Shown: positions 32,613 to 44,399 of the stretch, piece by piece
Numbering within the stretch: position 1 is the stretch's first letter
How the letters are laid out: each line of letters opens with the position of its first letter
Source: Quercus robur
Lineage: Eukaryota > Streptophyta > Magnoliopsida > Fagales > Fagaceae
NCBI RefSeq assembly: GCF_932294415.1
Contig: NC_065537.1
Location: 62,386,290-62,450,289, forward strand
DNA length: 64,000 bases
Reading direction: 5' to 3'
The notes under the pieces: model-generated
The model's database searches: none
The model's input: only the letters and a program-made list of their open reading frames with translations
Told to the model about the DNA's origin: nothing
Made by a program: the position numbers and the translations under genes

Positions 32613-34466
32613 CATACAAGGAGAGATCTATTTCTATCAAATTTTCATCTCTCTACTTTGAAGATCATTCAAGAACATTATTTCTATAGTCCCTACAAGT
32701 CTGCAACTCCAGTCCAAGCATCATGGCATCTTATGGAACTCAGCCTGATGACTCAAAGGACTCAACACAAAAGATGCGCAACGACTCAATGCCCAGGTAC
32801 CTCCTCCGATTTGTCAGAAACCTCAGGTATTTCGGATTATACTACGCGCTCATTCTGTGGAATATACTCTTCATAAGCTTTGTTCCCTGGAGCAAAGTTT
32901 CCTTAATTCTCTTGGTGATCATCACAATTGTGACATCCTTGCACCTAACATTACTGCTGCGTGCACTGCCTATTTCTGTTGTGCTACATAGAATTATTGA
33001 CAAAAGACTAGTAGTATTACTGTCCTTGCTAGCCATTGTAAGTGGGGTTGAGCTCATTTTGACAAGGGCAGCTATACAAGTTCTTATTATTTTAACTTGT
33101 GGAATTCAAATCCTTTGGGTTCATGCGTTTTTAAGGATTAGTGATGATCCTTCTGTGGACGAGGAGGCTTGTGCTGCTGGGGAATTGGTTCCTCTTGTAC
33201 ATGGGAAAACTGGTGATGTTGATATTGAGTCTCAAGCTTCTGTTTGATTGAATGTTTTTTACCATAGATTTTGATTGTCATTAGAGAAAGCAATAAATAA
33301 TTGACCTGCTATTTTTGAATAAATAGAAATTTTATTTCCAGAAATCCCCATCCATTAGAATTTTGAAATGTATGTTTTGTTTTGAATACTATTTTGAGTC
33401 ACTATTTATTTATTTTGCTGTTTTTTTTTTCTTCCCTTTTTAATGATAGGAAAAAGAAAAGAAAAAAGAAAAATCAAAGTCAAAGTCAAGTCACTGATAT
33501 ACAAACTTGACTAAAACAATAAGGAAAGAAAAGAAAATTTCTTTTACCGAAAAGAAAATTTCTTTTACCAGAAAGAAAAGAAAAAGAAAAGTGAAATAAG
33601 TTTTTAAGTTTATCCAACTTCAATTTCTTACCTTAAGTTTCAAAAGTATCTAACTTCGTCCATATGTGAATACTGGTGCTGATGCTTTATTTGAGAGGGT
33701 TTATTTTTATTGAGTTTAAAAATACATTGGATAAAAGTATAGTTGCATCTAAAAATAAAAACTAAAAACTTTAAAAGGTTGTAAATAAATTAAATGAGTT
33801 AAATAAGCAGCCTTTTTTTTTTTTATTATAGAAAAAGTTAAATAAAAAACATTATTCAACCAAGTGCTATGCAATCGAATTCTACCAACATACTTATAAT
33901 CATCATGATTTTCTCACTATTATTGCATGACCCAAAAAATATATATTTTTCTTAAATATGGTAGAATTTCAACACATGACGCCTAGCTTTTATATAATGT
34001 CTATTTATTATAAGGGCAAGATACCAATTGATTTAGGTAGTTTTTGATGAGAAGGATTTGACAAAAATTGACTAACAATAAAGAAATTGAAACACATAAA
34101 ACATATTAATTTTTACTCAATAAACTGTGACACATATGACATTTTCTCTTCTATAAGTGCTAGATGGATTGTGAAGTCGCGATTTCAAAACCCTTTGGGG
34201 TGTATGTATAACTTAGAGAGTAATAAATAAGAAAAAAAAAAAAAAAGAGCAAAGGATATTGACCATATTAAGCTAGATATGGAATAGAATATATATATAT
34301 TTAATTGTGAACCCTCGTAACGAAAGTTAGAGAGAATTTAAAATTATTTAAAGATCAAATTGTTACTTTTAAAATTTAGAGACTAAATTTAAAAAAAATT
34401 GACAAATTTTAATAACAAATGTTGTTCCTATCTAAATAAAATTCAATAATTACTTTATTAAGAGAA
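32567..34466. repeat. Segmental tandem duplication, unit B (contains PRA1 copy B)
   Basis: Counterpart of unit A (29685-32306). 5' flank, CDS, 3' flank and the distal AATTGACAAATTTTAATAAC block are all present. The offset to unit A falls from 2886 bp at the ATG to about 2198 bp beyond the MITE site. Confidence 0.85.
32723..33247 (+). CDS. PRA1 family protein, copy B (tandem paralogue)
   Basis: Intronless, 174 residues, same orientation as copy A. The hydrophobic core and the tail EEACAAGELVPLVHGKTGDV are nearly identical to copy A. The N-terminal half is shorter: the block corresponding to MQRPGTSSTSPPLT and about ten residues before the RNLRYFG segment are missing. The frame is intact, with in-frame changes such as an extra leucine in the second hydrophobic segment (LLLRALP against LLRALP). 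A fast N-terminus over a strict C-terminal half suggests the gene is still under selection, but expression cannot be judged. As in copy A, a role in Rab-dependent membrane traffic is inferred from family membership only. Confidence 0.82.
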   Translation: MASYGTQPDDSKDSTQKMRNDSMPRYLLRFVRNLRYFGLYYALILWNILFISFVPWSKVSLILLVIITIVTSLHLTLLLRALPISVVLHRIIDKRLVVLLSLLAIVSGVELILTRAAIQVLIILTCGIQILWVHAFLRISDDPSVDEEACAAGELVPLVHGKTGDVDIESQASV

Positions 34467-34773
34467 GATTTGAACTTTCTATATCTCCATTGAAAATTCT
34501 AATACCAATTTAGCGATGACTCTCGACAACAAAATATGGTGTATATTTCAAAGAAAAAAAAAAGTAATAAGAGTAATACTAGAAAGGGCATAATTTTTTT
34601 TCACAACAAATTTCACAAATTTAGAATTATCAAGATTTTATTCGTTTTTATTTGGATCAATCACAAAAACTGCACAATTGTCAGCAATTTACAACTTGTC
34701 ATTCAAATTGTTAAATAATTTTTGAATTTTTTTTTGTATTTTTTATGAATTATGATTCTAGAATTTTATTCTA

Positions 34774-35209
34774 TGAAGCATGGGTGCGTTTTAGGATTTG
34801 GGTGCGGGTGCAGGACTAGGCAATTTTTGAAAAAGTAAGATGCGGGTGCGACGAATAAAAAATTATTAAAAATATTTTTATTTATATTTTCTATATATTT
34901 TTACTATTAAAATATTCTTAAAAAACACATTATATGTCCTTGGTTCACAAAACAAAGAAAGATGAGGCAAGAAACGCAAAACAAAAAAGAAAACACAAAA
35001 GAAGCAACAAATATTCAAAATAAAGTTGAGGAAGGAAAGATTTAGGATGTTTGGGCATCATTCAAAGTTGATTTCGACTGTTTGGGTATCATTCAAAGCT
35101 GATTTCGGCTGTTCCGACATGATTCAAGGCCGATTTTGGCTTGTTTTGGTCGTTTTGGTCAATTTCGGCCGTTGGCCAATACAATCTGATTTAGCCGTTG
35201 GCCAATTTC

Positions 35210-35246
<37 letters not shown>

Positions 35247-35331
35247 CAAACATGGCACCAACGTGCGGCCAGCCGTGTCGGTGGCCGCACCCAGCGTCGG
35301 ACTCCGGTGTGGCACCCTCTGGTCAGTGCTT
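34774..35331. mobile_element. Candidate TIR element upstream of the PPR gene
   Basis: Left end TATGAAGCATGGGTGCG and reverse complement of the right end TAGGAAGCACTGACC suggest short inverted repeats. The left arm has GGGTGCGGGTGCAGG and the interior has repeated ATTCAAAG(T/C)(T/C)GATTTCG(A/G)CTG and TTGGCCAAT units with an A tract at 35212-35242. I found no convincing target duplication. Confidence 0.4.
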
Positions 35332-35521
35332 CCTAGCTTTTATATGAAGTGGAAATCAAGAACTAAGCCCTAGGGACCATGAGGTAATTTCAGAAACTTA
35401 TCTACAAGGGCAAGACCAAAAAAAAAAAAAAAAAAAAAACCCCTCTGAGAAGTGAGAATTGCAGAGCAAAACCACACTCATTCGCAGACACAAACACTCT
35501 CTAAAAGCCTCTACCAGAAAA

Positions 35522-38500
35522 ATGCTTCTCCAACCCTCTCTTCACCACCACAACGCTTCTCTCACATCCTCATCCCTCTTCTACTCCTTGCCTCTACCAT
35601 GCAGAAGCATAGTTCCCAATCTAACACTCCCAAAGACTGTAAATTACAGAGGAGTCCCAATCACAGTCACTTGCTCTATCTCACAAATCCACAGCTATGG
35701 CACCATGGACTATGAGCGTAGACCCATTGTGAAATGGAATGCTATATACAAGAGAATATCTATGATGGAAAACCCTGAGTTGGGTTCTGGGAGTGTGTTG
35801 GACCAGTGGGAGAAACAGGGTAGGAGGCTCTCAAAATGGGAGCTTTTTAGGGTGGTCAAGGAGCTCAGGAAGTACAAGAGGTTCAAGCCAGCTCTTGAGG
35901 TAAAAGAAAACGTAGTTTTGGGTACCTTTTTGATGTTTTAGGTCTTTTTTGGTTAATGGGTATGTGCTATTTTTGGCAGAAATATCAAGCTCTTTTTGGT
36001 TCTTTGGCTTAACTGGTATGTGTTACATGTGTTAGAAATTGGTTAAATTGACTGGTTAGGTTAACGGGGTTGTGATATTGTGTATCATTTTTGTTCTGTA
36101 TGTTGCTGTGAACTCTCTGTTGAGCAAGATGCTGAATTTTGGTTTTGTAGTGGTGTTGCTGTTTTCAGCATGTTTTGCTTAAAAGGGTATTTGTTTATAT
36201 TTATTTTGGTGGGAATTCTGTCCTGGTTTGATGGGATGGGGAGTTTGTATACCATTGCTGTTTGTGTTTCTTGGTATGGTCTTACTCTTTAGATGTTAAA
36301 GAAGTCTGAGTAGCTGAAGGAAGGCAATTTGACAGGGTGATAAAGGTTATAGTGTTAAACCCTGAATTCCGAGTGCAAGTTACGGCGAATAGTTGAAAAC
36401 AGAAACCTTTTGACGAAGATAATTGTATAACGATATAGTAACAGTAATTGTAGGTTAGAAGGGCCGGGGAGGAATCTGGGGATGAAAGTGGTATCTGTAT
36501 CTCAAATAAAATTATGGTACAATGAAACATGTATTGAAACCTTGTAGTGTAGCTTACTGGCTGTAAGGAAATTGAAGAAGAGTTAGAAGTTTGACATCAA
36601 ATTTGAATACCAAAAATGGGCTTGGTTTGCAGTAGCATCTTCACTTGTTGTGATAAAAGTTGCAAATGTGATTAGTTTAAAGCCACGGATGATCATAGAT
36701 AATATGAGTAGAATGATGGAATGAACTATGAGAAGGGGAAAAGGGCTTAAAGATTAAGTTTTTGACACTGCAATTACTATAATTCTAAAGTTAAGGGATC
36801 CTTGAGAATCCACATATTTTTTATCTGAATCATTATCTTGTGCTCTTCTAAATAATCCACTTTAAGACTGTTAATTCTCTTTCCATTATTATTTTAAGGC
36901 ATAATGGCCTTTAAATGTGTAGCAAGTGTAATGATATCATGGATTTAAAAAATAAATAAAAAATTTAATGAGGATAGCATGGCATTCATTAATTGTATAC
37001 TAGTATGATTCCACCAATATCAGTACAACTTGGTTAAGCATATCAGAATGCAGGGCTGCAACTCAAAAAAAAGACATTCTACAATTATTATAAATTTGTC
37101 TGGTAAAGCCACACAAACATCATCCTTCTTTGGATTCATTGTTATAATATAGTGTTGAGTTTTTCGGTTTTATGATAAATAGTGTTGGTTGTGAGGTCAA
37201 ATAGCAACCTTATGCACTTACTGTCTAAGATCATATTCATGTAGTTGAAAAAAAAAAATCCATGGAAGGTTTTGGATGCCTTTATCTGGTTTTCCTATAT
37301 CTTAAAGAATGAAGAGCATATTCTGTGCTGGATTCCGCTGTTTGTAAGCTCCTCTTTGTGAAATGAGGGCAAAATATTTCTGACATGACTTAAAGCTAGG
37401 GTTACAATACATGAGTGATTCCTGATTGAAAAAATTCATTCTGTGCACCTACATGCTAAAATTTTCATTTATTGTGCTTGGGTTTTTTCTGTTCACAAGA
37501 TCCTCTTTATTAAATGAGGGCATAAATTTCTTGGACAGATGGTAAGCATATCGTGAATATGGGGTTATAATGAATGGTAGATGCTGAAGTTATCATGAAC
37601 AAAATAGTCCATTCTGTGTAATTAAACATGACCTTTTGTAATAATCTGTTAATTGGAAGCTCAAGGGTATTTCCATTCTAATTAGCATTTTGGCACTATA
37701 GATTTCATCATAAACTGATTATTGGGTTATAGCTCTATAATTCTTTCATTGATTAACCATTTCTTACTTTTTATATTTATTCATTTGGATGAAAAGCCTT
37801 GGCTTGCATTATTATTAGGTTTGAAATTTTATGCATTTTACAGGTTTATGATTGGATGAACAACAGAGGAGAGAGGTTTAGAGTAGCAGCTAGTGATGCT
37901 GCAATTCAATTAGATCTAATTGGCAAGGTTCATGGAATTTCTAGAGCTGAAGATTACTTCCTGGAGCTACCAGATAGGTTGAAAGACAGGAGGATCTATG
38001 GGGCTCTTCTTAATGCTTATGTGAGAGCCAAAATGAGAGGAAAGGCAGAATCTTTACTTGAAAAAATGAGAAGTAAAGGTTATGCCATGCACTCACTTCC
38101 TTTCAATGTGATGATGACTCTCTATATGAATCTCAAGGAGTTTGATAAAGTTGACTTGATGATCTCAGAAATGACTGAGAAAAATATAAAACTAGATATA
38201 TATTCCTATAATATCTGGTTATCATCTCGTGGATTACAAGGATCTGCAGAAAAGATGGAACAAGTATTTGAACAGATGAAACAGGACAGGACCATTAATC
38301 CCAATTGGACTACATTCAGCACAATGGCTACAATGTACGCTAAGATGGGGCAGATTGAAAAGGCTGAAGATTGCTTAAAGAATGTTGAGAGTAGGATCAC
38401 AGGCCGGGATCGGATACCTTATCATTATCTAATAAGTCTTTATGGAAATGTTGGTAACAAAGAAGAGGCTTATCGGGTGTGGAAAATTTACAAAACCATT

Positions 38501-39103
38501 TTTCCTGGTATTCCAAATTTGGCTTATCATGCTATCATCTCTTCTCTTGTTAGGCTAGGTGATATTGAAGGGGCAGAAAAAATTTATGAGGAATGGTTGC
38601 AAGTAAAATCATCTTTTGACCCTAGGATAACAAATCTTCTCATGGGTTGGTATGTTAAAGAGGGAAATTTGGATAAAGCTGAGAGTTTTTTCAACCATAT
38701 GGTTGAAGTTGGAGGAAAACCAAATTCAAGTTCATGGGAAACTCTTGCTGAGGGGCATATTGGAGAAAAGAGGATTTCTGAGGCTTTATCCTGCTGGAAA
38801 GAAGCTTTTATGGCCGAGGGATCATGGAGTTGGAGGCCAAAGCCCGTTAATGTGTCTGCCTTCTTTAAGCTGTGTGAGGAAAACAATGACATGGAGAGCA
38901 AGGAAGTTTTCGTTGGACTGTTGAGGCAATCAAGATCTCTTGAAAATAAAGCATATGCATCACTCATCGGCTTGTCTGATGGAGACGTCAGTGGAAATGA
39001 ACTTTCAGTGGGGAAAGATAAAACTGATGATAACACTGACAATGATGAGGATGAGAACAATGGGCCTGAAGTGCTTCTTAACCAACTACAGGGTAGCCTG
39101 TGA
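35522..39103 (+). CDS. P-class pentatricopeptide repeat protein, At1g02150-like, two exons
   Basis: Exons 35522-35899 and 37844-39103 (GT-AG, phase 0) give 545 residues; the Arabidopsis counterpart I recall is about 524. Residues 1 to about 60 are rich in Ser, Leu and basic residues, as in an organelle transit peptide. The start is placed at MLLQPSL rather than the in-frame ATG at 35459 because the family begins that way. The exon junction reads KPALE/VYDWMNNRGERFR. About eight degenerate 35-residue PPR motifs follow, for example YGALLNAYVRAKMRGKAESL, FNVMMTLYMNLKEFDKVDLM, YHAIISSLVRLGDIEGAEKI and TNLLMGWYVKEGNLDKAESF. No E, DYW or SMR domain is seen. The C-terminus is acidic (TDDNTDNDEDENN). 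Such proteins bind organelle RNA; the specific target is unknown. The 5' flank carries a possible TIR element. Confidence 0.93.
37330..37625. repeat. Degenerate direct repeat in the PPR intron
   Basis: CTCCTCTTTGTGAAATGAGG and CATTCTGTGCA near 37349-37445 recur as ATCCTCTTTATTAAATGAGG and CATTCTGTGTA near 37500-37620. Confidence 0.5.
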
Positions 39104-40043
39104 TACTTCTGTTGTATACATTGGACATTCAGTTGTTAGACTTAAAGGTGCGAGTTCTTGCTGAAGTGGGTCTCTTGCAATTTTCAAAGAGCTCTTATAA
39201 AAAAGGCAGTCTAGTATTACAAAGTTCTGCTAATAGTGCCAGGATAGGGATTTTGGAATTTCTCTGTGGAGCTGTAATATCCATATAGGTGTTAATACAT
39301 GGAGCTTTACTCAGCAGATGAATATCTCAGATGTTTATATCCAAAATCTCATCTCTGTTCGTCGGCTGTGGGAGTCCTTTTTCTAATTCAGTTTATCTTT
39401 TGGACCATACAAGTCTCAAATTTTATGACTTTTTTACAGTATGCAGAAGCAATGTGAGTCTTGTTACCAATTGTAGCTTTAACTTCAAAATTCGATCTAA
39501 TGTATTGTGATTCTCTGTTTTACAAAGGTGGTTCATTGTTTTAATTTCCGAAATGCTTTCGCTGTGTATGATAGCATTTATTCTGTAATCTTTCTGAAGC
39601 TGTATTAACACGAGGTCATCTAACCTCTGTGAGGTTTCTTTTTACACAGTTGGATATTAGGTGCAGGGAAATTCTTACCAACCATTAATATGGTTTTATC
39701 TGAACTAAAGGAGGTTTACTTTGTGACTTCATTTACATGCTAGCCTAGTTTTGGTTCCCAATGAATTTTTCTTTCTTGTCCAAGAAAAAAAAAACTATAA
39801 AGAAAGAGTACACTGCTAATTCTCTTTTTATAAAAGGACTTACTTCAAATGTGTGTAGCACTGTGGCCAACTTTTGATTAGTTGTTAAAGCCTTTTATTT
39901 TTCATAAATGAACTCTCTTTGGACGTGTTTTTTGTATGAAGGTGTGCGAGATTACGAAAAAAGAATTCAGGGAGCTCCAGGAATCCAAGTGGTCAAGGAG
40001 GTAGGATTAATCATATATGTTTCACCCTTCTTCTCTGAAAGGC
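39104..40043. other. Presumptive PPR 3' UTR and flank, no further gene
   Basis: No gene is supported. The first several hundred bases after the stop are probably 3' UTR. The short frames here have no recognisable domain. Confidence 0.4.
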
Positions 40044-40051
40044 TTATTGAG

Positions 40052-40637
40052 CAAGGATGTCAATACCGTACCGGAGGCCGTACCGGTTTGGCCACCGGTA
40101 CGATATATTTCGGATACCGGTCAATACCGGTGTACCGTTTCGGGTTTACCGCTATTTTTTATATTTATAAATATATATATATATATATATATAAATGTAT
40201 GTATGTGTTTGTGTATATATATATATTATAATAAATATAAAAGTTTACCATAAAACATTTCCTCAATTTAGAACTAGTTATTCATGGTTTTAGACTTTAG
40301 TATCAATTAAAAGGGAAAAAAAATAAAATAGAAAGTTTAAAAGTTACCATTGCATACTAAGAAAACAAATAATACTAATAAGTTAATACAAATAAGTTAC
40401 CATTTTGTCATAACAAAAATTCAAAAATTACAAAACTTTAAAAAAAAAAAAAAAAAAAAAAAAAACTTTTTTCTGTACCGGCCGGTACGCCCGAAATTGG
40501 CCGGTACGGCCGGTACGAGGCCGGTACAGCCGGTATTTTTTCCGGTACGAAACAGGGGGGTCGAGTGTACCGGATTGCTGGCCGGTACGGTATATTCCGG
40601 CCGGTACGGCCGGTACGGTACGGTATTGACATCCATG
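40052..40637. mobile_element. hAT-type MITE rich in CCGGTAC palindromes, 8-bp target duplication
   Basis: Inverted ends CAAGGATGTCAATACCGTAC and CATGGATGTCAATACCGTAC (the latter read on the opposite strand), flanked by TTATTGAG at 40044-40051 and 40638-40645. Both arms are packed with CCGGTACGGCCGGTAC-type palindromes (40060-40145 and 40476-40625). The centre is AT-rich with (TA)n at 40172-40190 and an A tract at 40440-40465. Open frames in the arms are palindrome-derived and not genes. Confidence 0.9.
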
Positions 40638-40645
40638 TTATTGAG

Positions 40646-41090
40646 GCGTCCGAAAGGCCAAGACAATGAGAGCTCTGTGGGCTCTAAATTGTGACTGTTG
40701 ATCTGGTTTTATGGGGACAGTTCACACAATTTTTGAAAATGGTTAATATGGCACGTCATTTCTTGTTGTTTAGGTCAATCTTCTTCTTCCTTATTTTTAT
40801 TGTGTGTGGGGTCATCTGGAATATGACTTTCCTTTTCTTTTTTCTGTTTTCTTTTTTATGAGAAGTTTGTAACTTTTATCCTTTTATTTAGTAGAAGATA
40901 AAAACAATATATCTTAAGTCACAACCAACTCAATCCTCTAACTAAGATACAAAGTTATGAATGCCTTTGGGATGCAGATCAAGCTAGAATATGCACTAGC
41001 TTCTTTGCTTGTCTTCTCAATTTAAGGTGGAATGGACTGCGCTAAGCAACATGACGTTTTAGTTTCAATAGAGCACCAATAATAATTAGA
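40646..41090. other. Intergenic stretch, nothing recognised
   Basis: AT-rich sequence without a supported coding region or element ends. Confidence 0.35.
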
Positions 41091-41098
41091 TATGTTTA

Positions 41099-41320
41099 TG
41101 TTGCAGTAAATTTCTACTACAAGAATTAAATCATCTATATATCAGTGAGCATGAAATGTAGTCATTCTTTACTCATCGGTTAATCTTTTAAAGTATATCT
41201 TTTTATTTTATGCTGCAATAAATTTCTACTGCAAGAATAAAATCATCTATATATTAGTGAGCATGAAATGTAGTTATTCTTAACTCATTAGTTAATCTTT
41301 TAAACTATATTTTTTATTTG
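41099..41320. repeat. Tandem duplication, 2 x about 112 bp
   Basis: T(T/C)TGCA(G/A)TAAATTTCTACT is repeated at about 41101 and 41213, followed by AAATCATCTATATAT and GTGAGCATGAAATGTAGT in both copies. Confidence 0.88.
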
Positions 41321-41488
41321 ATAGTTTGATAATTACAACAAAGGAGGGGAATTTGATTCATTTGAACCTTGGATGCACCAAGAGGTGCAAACCGGTTGGG
41401 CTACACTACCCTCTAGGAATCTTTTAAAGTATATTAGTTAGTATTAAAATAAATAATTGACACTCATTAAGCACTCTCTTAAACTCAA

Positions 41489-41650
41489 AGGGAATAAATG
41501 GGTTCCAAATTAACTCATTAGATATAGGAGATCTGGTTTTGAACCCCCCCTATATCAAAAATCAATTAATGTCTTAGTTTGATGATAAAAAACAATTATC
41601 ATGGAGTAGACGTTATAGGTTAAAATTTTATCTTATCTATTAAAAAAAGA
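41489..41650 (-). mobile_element. Possible SINE
   Basis: The minus strand contains GGTTCAAAACCAG (B-box-like) and a later TAGATAAGATAAAATTTTAA end. The head region is weak. Low-confidence call. Confidence 0.32.
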
Positions 41651-41756
41651 AATCAAAGGGATTGATTAAAGATTTCTCTTCTTCTTAGACATATTAGTAA
41701 ATTATCAGAGTAGTTTTACCAATTCTAGCGACAAATCCTCCTAGTGCTGCTTTGTT

Positions 41757-41991
41757 CAAGGGTGGAGCTACACTTAGCTATGGGGGCCATGGCCCCCAAA
41801 TTTTTTTAAAAAACTTTATAAGGTATATATATATATATATATTATAATTTTTTTAGATACTAGACCTTAAAATTGATAGTTGGCCCCTCCAAAAAATAAG
41901 AGTTGGCCTTTGCAAAAAAGTATTGAATAACTAATTAAATATTGGGTTCTAAAAAATAATTGTTAAGAACAACAATCTATCCACATTGTAA

Positions 41992-42026
<35 letters not shown>

Positions 42027-42643
42027 ATCTTTTTAGTTTTTTCCTCTCTTAATTGGTAAGTTTTGGTTGTTCAGTTCAAATAGTAAGTTTTTGATAAAAT
42101 AAATTTCCTAGTAGAGTTATTTTATTTTATTTTATTTTATTTGGGACTATGTCTTTCACTGTTGTTAATTTTTGAATTGTTTGTCAATACTTGATTTAGT
42201 CACAAAAAAAAAAAAAAAAAAAAAAACTATGGTGGGGATATAAAAGTGACAATACTTAAATAGAAATTTTCTCTTTGACATAAATATATAATTTTTATTT
42301 CCTTTTCAATGTGGGACCAAGTGTTTTGTTGTTATTGCTATTGTTGTTAAGTTTCCAATTGTTAGTCAATGCTTGATTTAGACTAAAAATGTTGAATGAA
42401 AAAAATAGATGATATTTAATGTTGGGGTCTGATAACACTCCAAAAATAAAAGATTTAAAAAATTATAATTAAATAATGGTAAAATGTTTTGTACATATTG
42501 GTGGCAAAATAGACAATTTGTGTATATGCATTAAAGTTTATATAAAATGTATGTATGTATCAATATATGTAATTGCGTAAATGTATATATTTATGAATAT
42601 GTAACTCGGCCCTCCCAAACCAAAATTCTTGGCTTTGCCCCTT
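41757..42643. mobile_element. hAT-type element with 8-bp target duplication GCTTTGTT
   Basis: Left end CAAGGGTGGAGCTACACTTA with a GGGGGCCATGGCCCCC palindrome. The right end reads GGCCCTCCCAAACC...GGCTTTGCCCCTT. GCTTTGTT is found at 41749-41756 and 42644-42651. The interior is AT-rich with A tracts at 41991-42025 and 42203-42225, and no transposase. Exact end assignment could shift by one base because of a shared G. Confidence 0.78.
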
Positions 42644-42902
42644 GCTTTGTTAATCATCCAAAGACAAGTTTTCTTTCTAACTGGCAGTTGTTTTAGCTGC
42701 GCATGGCGGAAAACATGCAGCATAACAAAGTGCGTAGCTTTCTTCTCAAACTTTAAAGTACAACCCACATTTTTTCTCGCACTCCTTGCCACAATACATA
42801 CCTACAGCAAGCGCAAGGTTAAAGGACGAAGGGAGATAGTCATGGAAAATGTGTAGGTGTTCTAAAGGTAAGAGAGGGAGTAGGATAGGGAGGAATAAGA
42901 CG

Positions 42903-43456
42903 CATAGTTTTCAGAACCGGACCGGACCGGGAGGTCGGACCGTGAAAACCGGGATGAAAACCGGTTTTTTAAGTCTAAAGAACCGGATATTTTATTAATT
43001 CCGTGAACCACTAAAACCGAGGTTGGACCGTACGAACCGGTGAGATCCGTGCGGTCCAACCCCTTAGCCATTTTTTTTTTTTTTTTTTTTTACAATTTTA
43101 TTCTACTTAATTAAATTATCCATCTCTTACAAGGAATAAAAAAAAAAATTATAATTAAAATCCTTCAAAGATATTCAAAAATTAATCATAAATTTTAATA
43201 TTTTCATGGTTATTATTTTATTTTATTAACTTTCGTATTTAATTATTAAATATATGCTTGTAAATCATTAAATTTCCCTCACATATATAGATATATTGTC
43301 AATTTTGCTAGTTTTATAAATTTAATATCTATATTTAGGCTTTAATTAATTATGATGTCATCACGATTCGACTCCGGTTCAATCTCGGTTCGACCTCAAA
43401 AACCTTGAACCTCTCTCTTTTACGGTTCAATGAACGGTCCGGGTCTGAAAACTTTG
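42903..43456. mobile_element. hAT-type MITE with 8-bp target duplication ATAAGACG
   Basis: Ends CATAGTTTTCAGAACCGGAC and (reverse complement) CAAAGTTTTCAGACCCGGAC. ATAAGACG is present at 42895-42902 and 43457-43464. The arms carry CCGG-rich sequence; a T tract lies at 43072-43091. No coding capacity. A diverged relative is suspected at 8133-9409. Confidence 0.9.
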
Positions 43457-43637
43457 ATAAGACGTGGAGATAGAGCATGATCAGCTTGAACTACAATTAG
43501 CATGAGCATAATACATGCCATTATAACTAAATTGAGATTCATCATACTATTATCAATATAATTTGGAAGTTTAAAATGAAATCAAAATATATACATGCAA
43601 GGTTGAGCCTTATATACTGATTTTTCGAATGATTCTA

Positions 43638-43972
43638 AAATAAAGACAACTTTATAATTTGAAAATCAGTTCATCCTTGAAATATGTTTTTATTTAATGA
43701 ATAAAATTATCATTTAGACAAAGGGTTGTTTTAAAATTATCATATTTTGAATTGGTTAAGAGTCATGAATAATTGAATATAGTTTTGTAATTAGTTGCTT
43801 GGGAGAGAGGGGGCTGCTCGATTTTACACTTGCTCTGTTAAATATAAAACCAATAGTGGGCTCCTCCTTAAATAAAGATATCTTAATTCGAAAATCAGTT
43901 CATCCTTGAAATATATTTTTATTTGATGGATTTAATTATCATTTAGACAAAGGGTTATTTTAAAATGACAAC
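43638..43972. repeat. Separated direct repeat, copies about 230 bp apart
   Basis: GAAAATCAGTTCATCCTTGA with TATCATTTAGACAAAGGGTT occurs near 43658-43732 and again near 43889-43960. It may be part of decayed retroelement DNA next to the copia relic. Confidence 0.7.
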
Positions 43973-44399
43973 TTTTGGAAAACCTGAAACTAAACGAAAT
44001 ATGGTTAGATAATGTTTTTAATTGTTTTGGAGTTTAGACCAATGAGATTTTGACTTGTAATTAATCTTAATTAACCATACATGAGAACCAACTATAATTA
44101 ATTATCCACAATCACATGCATGTAGGTGCTAACTCTAATTTTAAATGTATTTTGTTTTGTTGACACTTGTGTGGTTTGATCTAGTCTTGTGATTTGGTGG
44201 TTTGATTTCCAATATTAAGGCATGGTTTTGATTGTTAGGAATTATGATATTGTTTGTAATTAGCTTTTGTCTTACATTGCAAAATTACCCTTTTATCCTT
44301 GATTTTAGGTTAAAGAACAAGTGCAAAATAAGGTATATACAAATAATAATAGTATGTACTATATAGATTCTTATGACTAATATAGGAATTTTTCTGTTG

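Noticed and set aside
35459..35521. Earlier in-frame ATG for the PPR protein
   Set aside because: The family starts at MLLQPS; the extra 21 residues have no support.
37799..37843. Upstream extension of the PPR second exon to an ATG at 37799
   Set aside because: The acceptor CAG at 37841-37843 joins in phase with exon 1 at 35899 and reproduces the known protein junction; the extension is intron sequence.
38584..39060. 158-codon minus-strand frame
   Set aside because: Antisense shadow of the PPR coding exon.
40060..40666. CRISPR-like regular CCGGTAC repeats and overlapping open frames
   Set aside because: The repeats are palindromes of the hAT arms without spacers of uniform length, and the element has exact hAT ends and target duplication. 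This is also a plant nuclear context.
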